Assembly (NCBI GenBank): GCA_034766995.1
Contig: CM068313.1
Span: 40,843,496 to 40,907,495, forward strand
From: Acanthacorydalis orientalis
Taxonomy: Eukaryota; Arthropoda; Insecta; Megaloptera; Corydalidae
Direction: 5' to 3'
Length of the DNA stretch: 64,000 nucleotides
Under the pieces are notes generated by a model. That model was not told the DNA's origin. It made no database searches and was given only the letters and a program-made list of their open reading frames with translations. Of this stretch, positions 23,862-36,974 are shown one piece after another; position 1 is the stretch's first letter, and every line of letters starts with the position of its first letter. Made by a program: the position numbers and the translations under genes.

Positions 23862-23876
23862 TGTATGTGTTTGTAT
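23806..23876. repeat. (TA)n(TG)n microsatellite
   Basis: About 53 bp of TA followed by TTTGTATG units. Confidence 0.93.
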
Positions 23877-25730
23877 GTCTATAAGGATTATCTTTCTATT
23901 ATTTTACTATTATTTCATAATAAAACCAGATGAACACTTTCTTCACTTATAATAAATTTACTACATAAGTAATAATCATTTGGTTTTAGTTAGTAAACCT
24001 TTGATAACGAATAAAATTCAAAGAAAAAATAAAATACTAAGCACGATTAACGATACCTATTTTGTGTGACGATATTTGTCATAGGATAGGATTCAATGAT
24101 CTGAAATGATGTATACCGGTTCATTTATTCATTAATGTTTATTCTAATATAATGAAAAATGAAAAAATTTTATAAAAATAATTTCCAGTGATTCACCTTA
24201 AATACGAACAACATTATCTTTGAAAGTATAGGCCGTATTAGTTATCTATTAAATTAAATACTGAAGCTTTAAAAGTTCGAATGGAATATGCATGTTTCTG
24301 AACATGTATATTCCAACATAACTGTAAGTGAAGGTAATAAATGTGTTCTATACAAATAGAATCAATATTAGAGACAGGAATGAAATATTAATGAGATTTG
24401 CACCATACATATATGTGAGACATTTGATTGACAAAATTATTCAACATACTTGATTCTATTTCAAAACACTTAGAAATTAATTGTCATAAAATGAATTTCA
24501 TATAAAATTAAAATAAAAACAAACATTGAAAAAAAACGCTTTTCCAAAGAGAATCATTAGGAACTTGCATTTTGTAAAACAGTGAGAATAGAAAACATAA
24601 AACAATTATTTGTACAGAGATTATAAAGATAAAAAGAACTATTGAATTAATATATAGAATTTTAATAAATAATCAATTTTATGTATTAAATGATTTTTGT
24701 AGATTTATTCATCATAATGCATTCTTTATTCAGCTATTTTTAGTCTAATGTGTTATAAATTTATATTTTATTAGATTATTAACTAAGAATAATAAAGTTA
24801 TTTGTCAGAAAAAATATAAACCCAATTTGATACAAAGAATGAATGGGTAAAAAACAAGACAACGTTTTAAGATATTCTGAAAATTTCACAAATGCGCTGT
24901 AGAATGGACATAACTCTAAGAAAAAGTTATATTTAGCAGAATTAGAAGTTACTTTTATAAAAGAAAAAAAGATCCAACACGATTAAAAGATTGTAAGTTT
25001 GCAATATGATGTAAAACAGTACAAATCAAGAAGTTTAATTATGAAGGATTATTTCTTTTTATATAAAGAAAGGATCAGTTTCACAAGAAATACGATAATA
25101 AAAAACTTATTACACACATCATTGTTGTAATTTTTTTAATAAACTGTCAGTATGTACTTTGGACGACCAAAAGTTTTAAATCAAAGGAAACAATAATTTT
25201 TATTACCAAGATTACAAAAACGTCCAAGTGTAAATGTTTATTATGCTTAAGTTAGTCAACAATTTATTGAGTTTCATTTTGACTTTATTATTATTCTTGG
25301 TTGATTAGAAATAATTGATAGTTAAAACATAATCATAATATATGATAAATTAATACACATATTTGTTGACATTTATTGAAACATTTTCAATTATAATGGA
25401 AATATTCTTATTCGTATCCTTCTAAAACGTAGATGGATACGAATTTAATGCATTCAGATTATTTTATATTATGCTGTGATTAATTTTTATACAAAATATT
25501 ACTCAGTACATGCTCCTTATGTTTTTTAATTAAAAAAATATAATCTACTTGAAGATAAAACTAGTGTTGAAACTGATAATAACAAAAAAAAGATTAATTC
25601 AAAAGACAAACAACATAAGACTCATTTCATAAATAAGGTCACAAATAAAAATGCTATTATAATTATAAACATTTTTAACTGATTTCAGTAATATAGCTTT
25701 TAAATTATTATTAAAAGTAATATTTTACTC

Positions 25731-25732
<2 letters not shown>
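23877..25732. other. AT-rich non-coding stretch
   Basis: No gene, repeat family or strong structure recognised. Confidence 0.6.
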
Positions 25733-25793
<61 letters not shown>

Positions 25794-25811
25794 ATGTGTG
25801 TGTTTGTGTGC
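25733..25811. repeat. (TA)n(TG)n compound microsatellite
   Basis: About 45 bp of TA followed by about 33 bp of TG with TATG and TTTG breaks. Confidence 0.95.
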
Positions 25812-26716
25812 GAACTATGGTTAGTGTATGAGTAAGAGAGAAATAAAAGTCTCTGTATAAGCTTCCTTCTTCATATATACTAACTAAACATTCAGAGAGA
25901 CTGAAGGCTTTCTCCAATGCAGAGACAAATCTTGTCATACAAATGGACTTGTAATCTGAGTAAGATTAATCTAGTTCTGTTTTTTTAAAGATTTTCTAAA
26001 TATGGTAATTACGTTTAAATCTTATGTATAAGATACGAGAGAAAAGCTCCATTCTGCATAATACTTTAGAATTATGCAAAATACGTAGTACATGTTTCTG
26101 AAACAAGTCGGGTCAGCTCTTTAATAAATACATGTTATTCCAGTTGATAGGCATCTGTCAAATTGAGGAAGTGTTTTAAGTTTTATTGTTGCAATTTCAA
26201 ACTGTAATGTATTCTCTATTTATTTTGCATTACATGTTACTACACTGGTTTGCTCGACACACAACATTTAAATGACAATCACGTGAAATGAATGTATAAT
26301 CAAAACGAATACGCAAAACAAATGTAAATAAAGATATACATGTATTTGCAGTCATTTTATTTAATTTAATGGAAATGCTAAATACATAATTGGATGTTTG
26401 AATAACATCAACAATTTTAAGCTGATACGAATGCAAAAAAATTGAAAAAGAGTTCAGTCTGCAATATATTTTTTTTAAATATCCAATCTGAATACAAATT
26501 TCAATATTATATACATTTTATAGTGATTCTGAATAAATTTAAAAACAAAAAAGAAATAGTAATGAGGTTTAATGTTCGCTATTTGAGAAGACCAACAAAT
26601 AATAATCATGTCATAAATTAACAAACGGAAAAGGTTGTTGTCGGGGTCTGCACCCCCAGGTATGGCCAGTAATACAATGATGATAAAACAAAAGATGTCC
26701 AAATACCTCAAATAAG

Positions 26717-26717
<1 letters not shown>
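25812..26717. other. AT-rich non-coding stretch
   Basis: An 8 bp stem, TGCATAAT/ATTATGCA, lies at 26055-26078. A short GC-rich patch at 26635-26670 (GGGGTCTGCACCCCC) is hairpin-capable. No gene seen. Confidence 0.5.

Positions 26718-26761
<44 letters not shown>
26718..26761. repeat. (TA)n microsatellite
   Basis: About 44 bp of TA, read in translation as Ile-Tyr on the minus strand. Confidence 0.95.
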
Positions 26762-26765
<4 letters not shown>

Positions 26766-28605
26766 CTTCATTAGTTAAAAAAATACTTATTTGGAAAAAT
26801 GGTTTTTTAAACACATTTAATTTATTCGAAACGAAGTTTCATTATTTTTAAACAAACCCAAAAATTAAAGTATATTGATAAAAGCATACTTATTGATACT
26901 ACGTAAAATTATTAAGAAGTTCGTGTTCAGTGTTTTAGTTTTTAATTAAAAAGAGTAGTTTTATCGAATAATAAAATCTATCATCATAATTTACTCTTAA
27001 AAAAGAATCAAAAATTCGTTAAAACATTATTCACCCATAACTAGAATTTAATATTATTTACAATTATGAATTATAGTCATGGATATTTGAATAAATATAG
27101 AAAAGACCTTTAAATAAAATGTTCAGGTAGATACAGATCCATAGAATGAGAAATGTATAGAATTAAGTGAACAAATATATAGAATGTTGATTTCATGAAG
27201 ACAAAATTGCATTTTTTATAGGAAAGAAAAATCTGATTAAAATAAGAGTAGGATAAATGCGTTACAGGAGACTATTGGAAAATAGTGAAGATTTTATTAT
27301 TCTTTTCTAAATATTTGTAGAGAGAATATTGTATATTTCGTCTTCTTATATTCAAAAACCTCATTGTAATGTTTATTTTTAAAATAATAGTATTTTTTTT
27401 ATATTATGAATAAATGAATATATTAGATATTAAACTCTCTAGATGTAAATGGCACATTTTACACATTTTTTTAGAAATTTTGATAAAAATTTAAATTTAT
27501 TACTTTCATATATTGTATTTTGCTTTATTATTATATAATTTATACACTTTATTACTTTATGCTTGTGAACTATCGAGGACTCTAATTGTCCTTAATCAGG
27601 AATCTAATAGTGATTTTGATATATATTTATTACTTAATATCAGATTGCAATTTAAATTTTACTATGAAAAAAATTATTCGCGTTGAAAATAATAAAATAA
27701 CTACATAATGTGTGTGTATGTATTGAACAGTTGAAATACATTTTAAAATATTAGAGAAATCTACAAAAAAATTCTTACATTTATTATTCATGAATCCAAA
27801 TGACTTAATTTTGTTTTATAAAATAATTTTTCTTTTTTATTTTCAGCTATGTATAAAATGTCGAAAAAAATAATATTTAATTTATAAACATAATGTTAAT
27901 TTGTAACACGTGCAATGTATACGACTCGAATAAGTGTAATACGTTCAAAACATGCGAGTTGGTACGTGCAAAAAAAGCCTCGACCTTACAAAGTTTTTCT
28001 GTGCCCAGTGATAAGAGTGATTGTAAAAGTAAAATAATACAAAACATAATACGTTCGGGTGTGTAACAATGAGTATTAAAATTCTGTTTGATATTTTTAA
28101 TGGAAATTTAAGTGAACCCTAAGCAACGTTTCACTATCGCAACATTATTCAAAACACCATTAATTTCCATGAGGACTTTTCCACTTATCTTTTCGTTTCC
28201 TATATATGTTTAAATGAAAACGATGGAGAGCAAATTGCGTGTATTTTTTTTCTTTGCATGGCGGTTATCATTTGCATGCCACACTAGCACGTCAGTAATA
28301 TATCACGTGTTTTTATTTATTCTGCAGTGCACACATAACGGTTGATGCATATGTTTCTAGTATTTTATGACACTTTTTGAGTTCTTTCGAGCGCACGTTC
28401 GTCGTAAAAATTTTATATTTTGTTTTGTTCAATGGTGTGATTATTGCCGATGTGCAGTCGTTGCATTTGCTTTATGGATTTGTGTAGTACAAGAAGTTAA
28501 CTGTTGAATTTATGACTTTCCACACGGTTAGCTTTTTGAAAGCACTACATCGTCGAAGTCGATAATATGATACACATGTTTGTAATGTTTTTATTTTGAT
28601 AATAG

Positions 28606-28606
<1 letters not shown>
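26762..28606. other. AT-rich DNA grading into a GC-balanced zone
   Basis: 26762-27880 is AT-rich with nothing recognised. 27900-28560 is more balanced and contains ATGC-rich motifs (TTTGCATGGCGG near 28255, TTTGCATGCC near 28271). No convincing frame or splice pair was found. Confidence 0.4.
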
Positions 28607-28643
<37 letters not shown>

Positions 28644-28668
28644 ATATATATATATATATATATATATA
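28607..28668. repeat. (TA)n array split by ATAATA, abutting mariner F
   Basis: Two TA blocks; the second runs directly into the left terminal repeat of mariner F. Confidence 0.93.
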
Positions 28669-29712
28669 TTAGGTTGGTGAAAAATAATTACGGTTTGTAA
28701 CATTTTAAGTTTGGCGCAGATTTTTCTAGTTACCTTTGTTATAGTCATGTGATACATCATTATAAACAATGAAATTAGCACTACTGATTTCAGCTTATAT
28801 CTGTTGTTTTCATTTTTTAGTACTGTTGGATACAACCTCTAGAATTAGTCATGGAAAAAAAGCAAATTCGCGCGATTTTGCTGTATGAGTTTATATTGGG
28901 ATGTAAAGTAACACAAACTGCTCGAAATATCCAATGTGTTTTTGGCGAAGAGTTAATTAGTGAACGTACAGTTCAACACTAGATCAAAAAATTTCGTAAT
29001 GGAAACGAAAGCCTTGATGATGAGGAGGGTCGTGGACGTCCTTCAGTTATAGACAATAATGATTTAAGAATCATTATTGAAGCGGACCCACGTTAAACAA
29101 CTCGAGACGTGGCAGAGGAACTCAATGCTGATCATTCAACAGTTGTTCGACATTTGAGCTTAACTGGAAAAACAAAAAGCTGGATAAATGTGTTCCGTAT
29201 GAAATAATGAGCATCATTCACTATAACTTCTTTAATCCCGGTGACACAATAATAATAGAAACATGTGGTAATAAAAAAATGCATAACAAGTTGCATCGTT
29301 TATGGTCAGCATTCGTCGATCAAAGAGGACTAATTCTTCTTCATGACAACGCTAAACCACACGTCTCATAAATCACGTTAAAAAAATTAAATGAACTGGG
29401 TTATGAAACCTTACCTCACCCACCTTATTCTCTGGACCTGCCTCCTACAGATTATCATTTTTTTAAATAAATTCAGTAATTTCCTACGAGAGAATGTTTT
29501 CAAAGATCAAGAGTCAGCTCAAAGTGCTTTCGATGAATTCGTTAATTCTAAGACTTAAGAATTCTACCTTGTAGGAATAACAAAAAATTGTTTCCTGTTG
29601 GGTGACAAGTGTGCAGGATAATGGCCTTTAATAAATAATTAAATAATTTTTAATTGATATATGTGTCTATACTCGATACGTAAAAAGCGCAATTATTTAT
29701 GTACCAATCTAA
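28669..29712 (+). mobile_element. Mariner F, ~1.04 kb copy with internal deletion
   Basis: The terminal repeats are TTAGGTTGGTGAAAAATAAT at 28669 and the inverted ATTATTTATGTACCAATCTAA ending at about 29712. A believable ATG at 28852 starts MEKKQIRAILLYEF, followed by helix-turn-helix 1, the WFK..RNG-equivalent with a stop (TAG at 28981), GRGRPSV and VAEELNADHSTVVRHLSL. About 260 bp between the KLDK and GIIHY regions, including the first catalytic Asp, is missing compared with G. The second Asp (HDNAK, 29345-29347) and third Asp (PTDYHF, 29450-29452) are intact at DD34D spacing. Extra stops near 29095 and 29368 and downstream show it is dead. The protein resembles the cecropia-type Hsmar1 transposase. 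Confidence 0.9.
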
Positions 29713-29737
29713 TATATATATATATATATATATATAC
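29713..29737. repeat. (TA)n array, right flank of mariner F
   Basis: A TA run continues directly from the right terminal repeat, matching the TA array at the left end. Confidence 0.92.
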
Positions 29738-30057
29738 AGGTTAAATTTTCGTGTCAAAGATTTACTAATATAAAAATTCATTTTTTTGTTTAGAATGGAC
29801 GTGTTCAATACACTTGATGATAAAATAGCTTAAATATTTAGATTATCGATTTTTTTTAATCAATTTAATAAACTATATGAAAATATGTGTTAAATTTAAA
29901 AGTCTTATTTACTAAATACTATTCCAAACCTGTCAATCTCGGAAGATTCTATATATTTTATTAAATATTTTGTATAGCTCATTTGTGATATTTATGCGAA
30001 TAAGGTAAAAATGAATAGAATCGTTACATTCTCAGAGTGTTTTTTTTTTTGCTTTAG
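29738..30057. other. AT-rich non-coding stretch
   Basis: Nothing recognised except a terminal polypyrimidine run (30040-30055) that serves as a possible splice acceptor for the next entry. Confidence 0.5.
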
Positions 30058-30171
30058 GAGACGAAAGTATCAAACGGTAGATGATGGCGACAGAACGTTC
30101 CCCGTTACCCTTATACGTATCCTAGCATCAGGCCGCGTGACCCGGTTGGAACCACGATGTAAGGCCATAGA
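30058..30171 (+). other. Candidate internal coding exon (114 nt)
   Basis: A T12-plus tract and GCTTTAG (AG at 30056-30057) make a strong acceptor. A GTGAGT donor begins at 30172. One frame, starting at 30059, is open across the whole interval (RRKYQTVDDGDRTFPVTLIR, then ILASGRVTRLEPRCK) and meets a stop only inside the donor. The segment is about half GC in an AT-rich setting. A ~34-codon frame is also open on the minus strand here, so openness alone is weak evidence. The protein is not recognised. Confidence 0.3.
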
Positions 30172-30370
30172 GTGAGTTCAGGGGGTGAGGACGTGACACG
30201 AATACTGGACGCCACGACGGTCGCGGACCCATCTCTCTACTGCTGACGTAATATCATCGAGTGAAGAACGTAGCAGAGGAAATGCTCCTCTTTCGTATAG
30301 ACTTCTATCGATGTGTTCATTTCCAAGCAAAGATGTTCGCGACTCGTTTTTTACAAGATGTGATGGATTG
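30172..30370. other. Rest of the GC-balanced island
   Basis: Composition stays balanced to about 30370 (GGACGCCACGACGGTCGCGG near 30205). No long frame. It could be intron-proximal conserved sequence or an untranslated exon. Confidence 0.35.
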
Positions 30371-31655
30371 ATTCTTTGAAATTTGACCGTAACCGTGCAT
30401 ACTGAATAAACTTCTACATGTAAAATAAAAATACCACGTAGAACATGTCATCTCGAACGTTTCATAATAAAAAATACATTAGAGATCGTTTTGAAAAAAA
30501 AATATATTCAAAATAAAATATTAAGAAAAATTTCAGAAATTCTGTTTTAAGAATTTTAAATACATGTACGATGACACTGCTAATACACACCAAGTATAGT
30601 AACTCTATACTATTTTTTAAAATATTTATTGTGGAAAAAATTTAATACGAGGTTACTTTTTATTTTGGTTAAAAAAAGTAACTTAGTATTTCATATTTTA
30701 TGGCCTGTTTTCAAATACGGAGAGTATTATACATTTTGACGATATTTTTTTATTTAAAATATGGAATAATTAAAATTTAACTAAAAATTGAATAACATAT
30801 ATATATATATATATATATATAAATTTATATGATTCATTGAATTTTTATGTACGTTCTATATAGACTTCTTCAAATAACGCTGACAAAAAAGATTATTTAA
30901 TTATTTTTTTCTGATAAATTAATAAAGAAAACAGAATAGTTAAATATGACAAAAATATTTCATAGATACAGATATTTGTTGAGTGAAAACTTTTAGTACA
31001 AGTTAAAAATAAGATTTTTATATATAAACAAATAACAAAGCGAATATTATTTTTTACGATAATTATTGTTAAAAATGACATACGAGCTATAAAAGTATTC
31101 AAGACTAAAATATTTTTTCAAACATCTTCATTTTTATATACAAGTTAAATTAAGATATTTTAATATTTAATTTTCTGAAGATTAAAGACATATAGTGAAT
31201 AACTCTATAGAAAATAATTAGTTCGTTATATTCAAAAATTATAAATCTTTTAAAATTTAAATAAAAAAAATAATAATTACAATTGTTAAATTTATTTAAA
31301 GGATACTTAATATAATAAGAATATCAAGTACGATATTTTAGAGAATCAGTTCTGAAATTAACATTAAGTAACGATGAAAACGGTTCAAAGGTAGTCACTA
31401 ACCTTAATGCTTACAACCGCAATAAAATTGAGAATCAGTTATATTATTAATTGAGATTGACTTTTTTAAATAAGGAATGCCTATATATCTATTCGTCATA
31501 CTTCGTCCGAAAATCTTACTAACAATACTTAAAATGTAATCGTGTGAACTCAATGTTTTATATTTGTACTCAAAACGTAATACAAATAAACATTAAAAAT
31601 ACATCAACATGAATACATGAAGTCAAATCGTAACGCCCCATTTAATTTTTATGTA
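30371..31655. other. AT-rich non-coding stretch
   Basis: It contains a ~25 bp TA run at 30798-30822; otherwise nothing recognised. Confidence 0.6.
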
Positions 31656-31679
31656 CATATATATATATATATATATATA
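31656..31679. repeat. (TA)n microsatellite
   Basis: About 24 bp of TA. Confidence 0.9.
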
Positions 31680-31689
31680 AGATAACGAC

Positions 31690-31995
31690 AACAATTTGTT
31701 ACATTCTTCTTTGTGGAACGCATTTTTTTCTACTACAAACCAAGGACACTTGATGGGCACGTAAACGCGACAAGAATCCGGATTGGAATTGTAACAGAAA
31801 TGGATAATATCCTCCTCATTAACCACCCTATATATCGAATAGGAGGGAAGTAGACGTAGAGTCGTCAGTGAGTACCTCATCGGATCCCTTTTCTCGAACG
31901 ATTCTCGGTAACTGTTGCGGTACGACTGCGGTGTAAATCAATGTTTGGTAGTTTCTTCGTGTTCTCAGCGGTAGTGAGCTAAGAGTAGCTATTAT
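31690..31995 (-). other. GC-balanced island with overlapping minus-strand open frames
   Basis: Two minus-strand frames cross this island. One (from 31880) carries YRVVNEEDIIHFCYNSNPDS and CRVYVPIKCPWFVVEKNAF before running into a TA array. The other (about 31990 to 31828) carries PLRTRRNYQTLIYTAVVPQQ and LPRIVREKGSDEVLTDD. Both cannot be the real frame, and neither matches a family I recognise. A TATATAGGGTGGTTAATG motif on the minus strand near 31832 resembles ends of small insect MITEs. It may be an unrecognised repeat or an exon. Confidence 0.25.
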
Positions 31996-32030
31996 TGTGA
32001 CAGAATTGTAATTAAGAAAATAGTAGCCGC

Positions 32031-32032
<2 letters not shown>

Positions 32033-32065
<33 letters not shown>
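32033..32065. repeat. (TA)n microsatellite
   Basis: About 33 bp of TA. Confidence 0.93.
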
Positions 32066-32067
<2 letters not shown>

Positions 32068-32183
32068 ATTCAAGAGCCGACGTTTAGATAAAGAAGAAAT
32101 TTTATTCCCATATTTTTTAAACATTTTAAAATCATATTCATATATTTCAAATAAAGGTAAAAAAACAGTTTCTAAAATAAAAA

Positions 32184-32188
<5 letters not shown>

Positions 32189-32241
<53 letters not shown>
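32189..32241. repeat. (TA)n microsatellite
   Basis: About 53 bp of TA. Confidence 0.95.
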
Positions 32242-32243
<2 letters not shown>

Positions 32244-32420
32244 AGACAAGGATAAGCTGAATTAAAGAAAAAAATAAAAAATATAGACACCAACAGAGAT
32301 TTAAGTACACTTCTGTGTGATCAATATTGAAAACAATGACTATAACCAAAATTACGAGATTTATTTATTTAAAAACTGGTCAAAATCTCTTTTGTAAACA
32401 AAGATATAAAGTATATTGAT

Positions 32421-32443
32421 TTATACATACATACATATATACA

Positions 32444-32499
<56 letters not shown>

Positions 32500-32501
32500 C
32501 G
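32421..32501. repeat. (CATA)n(TA)n(TG)n compound microsatellite
   Basis: CATA units, then about 38 bp of TA, then about 16 bp of TG. Confidence 0.94.
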
Positions 32502-33823
32502 TGTACTCCAAACCATTTATAAAATGTATTAATTAACCTAAATAACATAACAGTTTATTGATTCGTAAAAGCATGTTAAATGTATTTGTAAAGAATGAAT
32601 GTACAAAAACACGAAGCAAATCAATATGTTCATTTGTAATAATTTCAAACAATGTAAAAAGTATGTTCAGTACACAGAAACATATGAACAGCACATAATT
32701 TTTCAAATATGTAACATGTAAATAATTGCTGGCGTTAAAGGAGTCTTGTCTTTCCAATTAAAAGCGTCATACATTACAATGACTATGCAAGCAATTTTGT
32801 AATTAAAGTTCTAATGAATGCAGAATGATACCAATTTCAGTATAATCATTCTCGTAGACGCATAATGTTAAATAACAACATAGAATGATGGTTTTCTAAA
32901 CGTACAGTTTCTGAAGCCAACAAAAATTAGAACGGAATCGTAAGTATTAAATGTAAGAGAATGTTTCATATGATCACACGTGTAGAGCTTTATTTTTTCT
33001 GTTTACAATGAATGTATGTTATATATGTGTAACAAAGTAAAAATACATTAACGTTTCAAAAGTAGAACATAAAAAAATATTTTGGTGCGTAGAATAATAT
33101 TCTAAATTTAGTTTTCTACGTATTTAATATTGATTTATCATTTTTTTTACTTTGAAATATGTCTTCTTTTCTTATAATGTCGACAACAGATGAGAATTTA
33201 AGTAATGGAAATAATTTTTTTACAAGATAATAAATTAGAAGATTCACATTTTACTTACATAATGACAATAAAATGTATAAAACAATTTTAAACTGAAAAA
33301 ACACTTTGAATCTTTCGAAACGATTAAATTCTTATTACAAGAGCTTTGGCTTTCAATGGTTCTTTTACTCCGTTATTTTTGAAACAAGTTTTAATTGCAT
33401 TTTGTGAATTTCATTATGAGATATTATTTTTTCATTTTTTTGTCAATCGGAAAAATATATTATTATAAATGAGTGAAAATGGTTTTGTTCTTTAAATATA
33501 CATAAGCAATCAAAAATGGACAACAATCAAATATTGAATATTTTTGTTCAAATAAAATTATGATTGTGGGAACCACGAAAAAATCACAATTGGATATATT
33601 CATAAAGAAAAACTAAAATATAAAAACTAAAATATGCCACATACATTATTAAGGTCATATTTTTTCATCATGTTTTAATTTTTACCTTTGAGAAAATAAA
33701 ACAAAGGCATTGAAAAAATAAAACAGAGACATATATTAATAAATAATACATACTTTAGGATAAGAAACACGAATAATAACTTTTTAGATAAACTAAAAAT
33801 AAAACAATTTTAGATTATTTTTA
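32502..33823. other. AT-rich non-coding stretch
   Basis: Nothing recognised on either strand. Confidence 0.6.
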
Positions 33824-33824
33824 G

Positions 33825-33865
<41 letters not shown>

Positions 33866-33870
33866 GTATA
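33824..33870. repeat. (TA)n(TATG)n microsatellite
   Basis: TA array ending in four TATG units. Confidence 0.93.
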
Positions 33871-34150
33871 TTTGAAAATTATAAATTGAGGAACAAGAAC
33901 GACATAAAAAAGGTATATGGAAAAATCATCACAATGCTATAAATAGTCGGAAGCAAAGTGTAACTGTTCAAGTAATTATAAATATTAAAACTGATTTGAC
34001 ATGTGTGTTTGAAAACAGATTTTAATTAACTGATTAATAATATATCAAAACCAGTGATGGATTATTACAGAGCAAATTGATAAATTAACATTTTCAGTTG
34101 ATATGGTACTAAATATAATCTACGATTACAAGTGAAATGTATTTCATATA

Positions 34151-34185
34151 CATACATATATACATATATGTATATAAGTGTTGCG

Positions 34186-34225
<40 letters not shown>

Positions 34226-34227
34226 TA
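34151..34227. repeat. (CATA)n/(TA)n array
   Basis: A CATA/TATG block (34151-34176), a 14-base unique spacer, then about 37 bp of TA. Confidence 0.9.
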
Positions 34228-35041
34228 ATAATAATAATAATTAAAAGTAGAATTGTAGAATATGTATTAAATATGCAGTAAGTTTGTACTTCTGCGAAGA
34301 TTCGATTGTTGGTCATATTTTATCAAGAAAGTATAATTTCCATTTATTTTAGAAATTTGCAGAGGAAAAAATAGATGGTGTCAAAAACTGACAATTCAGA
34401 AACATAATTTAAGAATTTTCAAGTAAATAAAGGTAAATTGTTCTATATGGTATAAACGTTCTTAGGTTGCTTGTTGTTCAAATATTAGGAATGTAAGATC
34501 ATGACATAATAAATTTCTGGTATTGTGGATAATTTCACTTTCACGAATAAATGTTTCATTCACCACAGAAATCATAAAAAATATTTCTGATTAGTACAAA
34601 TGCACGATAAATGATTATTGATGATTTCTGATTGCTGCTTATAGTCACTTAAATTTCATTAGATTCAAATAGTACGATTTAACTGATTGTATTGTATATT
34701 AGGATTTTTTGCAATGCAGTTTTTAAATTTTACTAGGATAAAACTGCGCTATTGGATAGCAAAACAACAGAATACCCACAGAAGGTTCTTTTATCGGCAT
34801 TCCAAATAAGTAACAATTTTAATTACAAAACTAAACTCTGGCTAAGTGGCTATACGAAAGTTAAAATATTACAAAAATGAAACTAACTCATTATATTTAG
34901 TTTAATACTAGACTGAATTATTGTCAATAACATACCTATAAAAACATTAAAGAATATTTTAAAGCAAATTTTTTCTTTATGCTTAATACTGTCTCCAGTG
35001 GATAATCCAGTATAATATAGAAAATAACTTCTACTCCACTA
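34228..35041. other. AT-rich non-coding stretch
   Basis: Nothing recognised beyond an (ATA)n patch at 34225-34240. Confidence 0.6.
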
Positions 35042-35195
35042 TTAGGTTGGTACGAAAATTATTGCGGTTTTTGTTTTCTGAATTTCAACCTAAAAAGTTA
35101 GGCGTTAGTTTTTTAACAGTTCTAGACCACTTAAAACAGCTAGAATAGAAAAATTTGAAGGCTATAAACCGCATATTATTGTTCTACCAACATAA
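35042..35195 (+). mobile_element. ~154 bp mariner-derived MITE
   Basis: TTAGGTTGGTACGAAAATTA at 35042 and the inverted TATTGTTCTACCAACATAA ending at about 35195 are the ends of the same mariner subfamily. Between them only the first ~30 bp of the 5' region, a ~60 bp piece of helix-turn-helix 2 (frame KKLGVSFLTVLDHLKQLE with a stop) and the 3' tail remain. It is intermediate between the ~580 bp subfamily and the 80 bp element at 42844. Confidence 0.88.
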
Positions 35196-36619
<1,424 letters not shown>

Positions 36620-36814
36620 AGGAAAATGGTGCTTTTATGGTAGACTAATTTACTGTTTATGTAAATTAATATATTTTTCACGACAAAAGCAGCTTAAAAG
36701 GTTGAATTTCATATTACGCTTTACTTATTAGTTATTAAATTATTTGCTAAAATTTTCGTCTGTATTTTAAAATGAAAATGAATTCTTTGGCACACACAAA
36801 CAAGACATGGATTT

Positions 36815-36906
36815 GCATGCATGCATGTATGCATGTGTGTATGTATGCATGCGTGCATGCATACATGGATGCAAACATACATGCATGTATATATGTAAGT
36901 ATATAT

Positions 36907-36972
<66 letters not shown>
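36815..36972. repeat. (GCAT)n/(TATG)n/(TA)n compound array
   Basis: GCATGCATGCATG-type units (36815-36890) pass into TATG and then about 70 bp of TA that runs into mariner G. It is largely alternating purine-pyrimidine. Confidence 0.93.
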
Positions 36973-36974
<2 letters not shown>

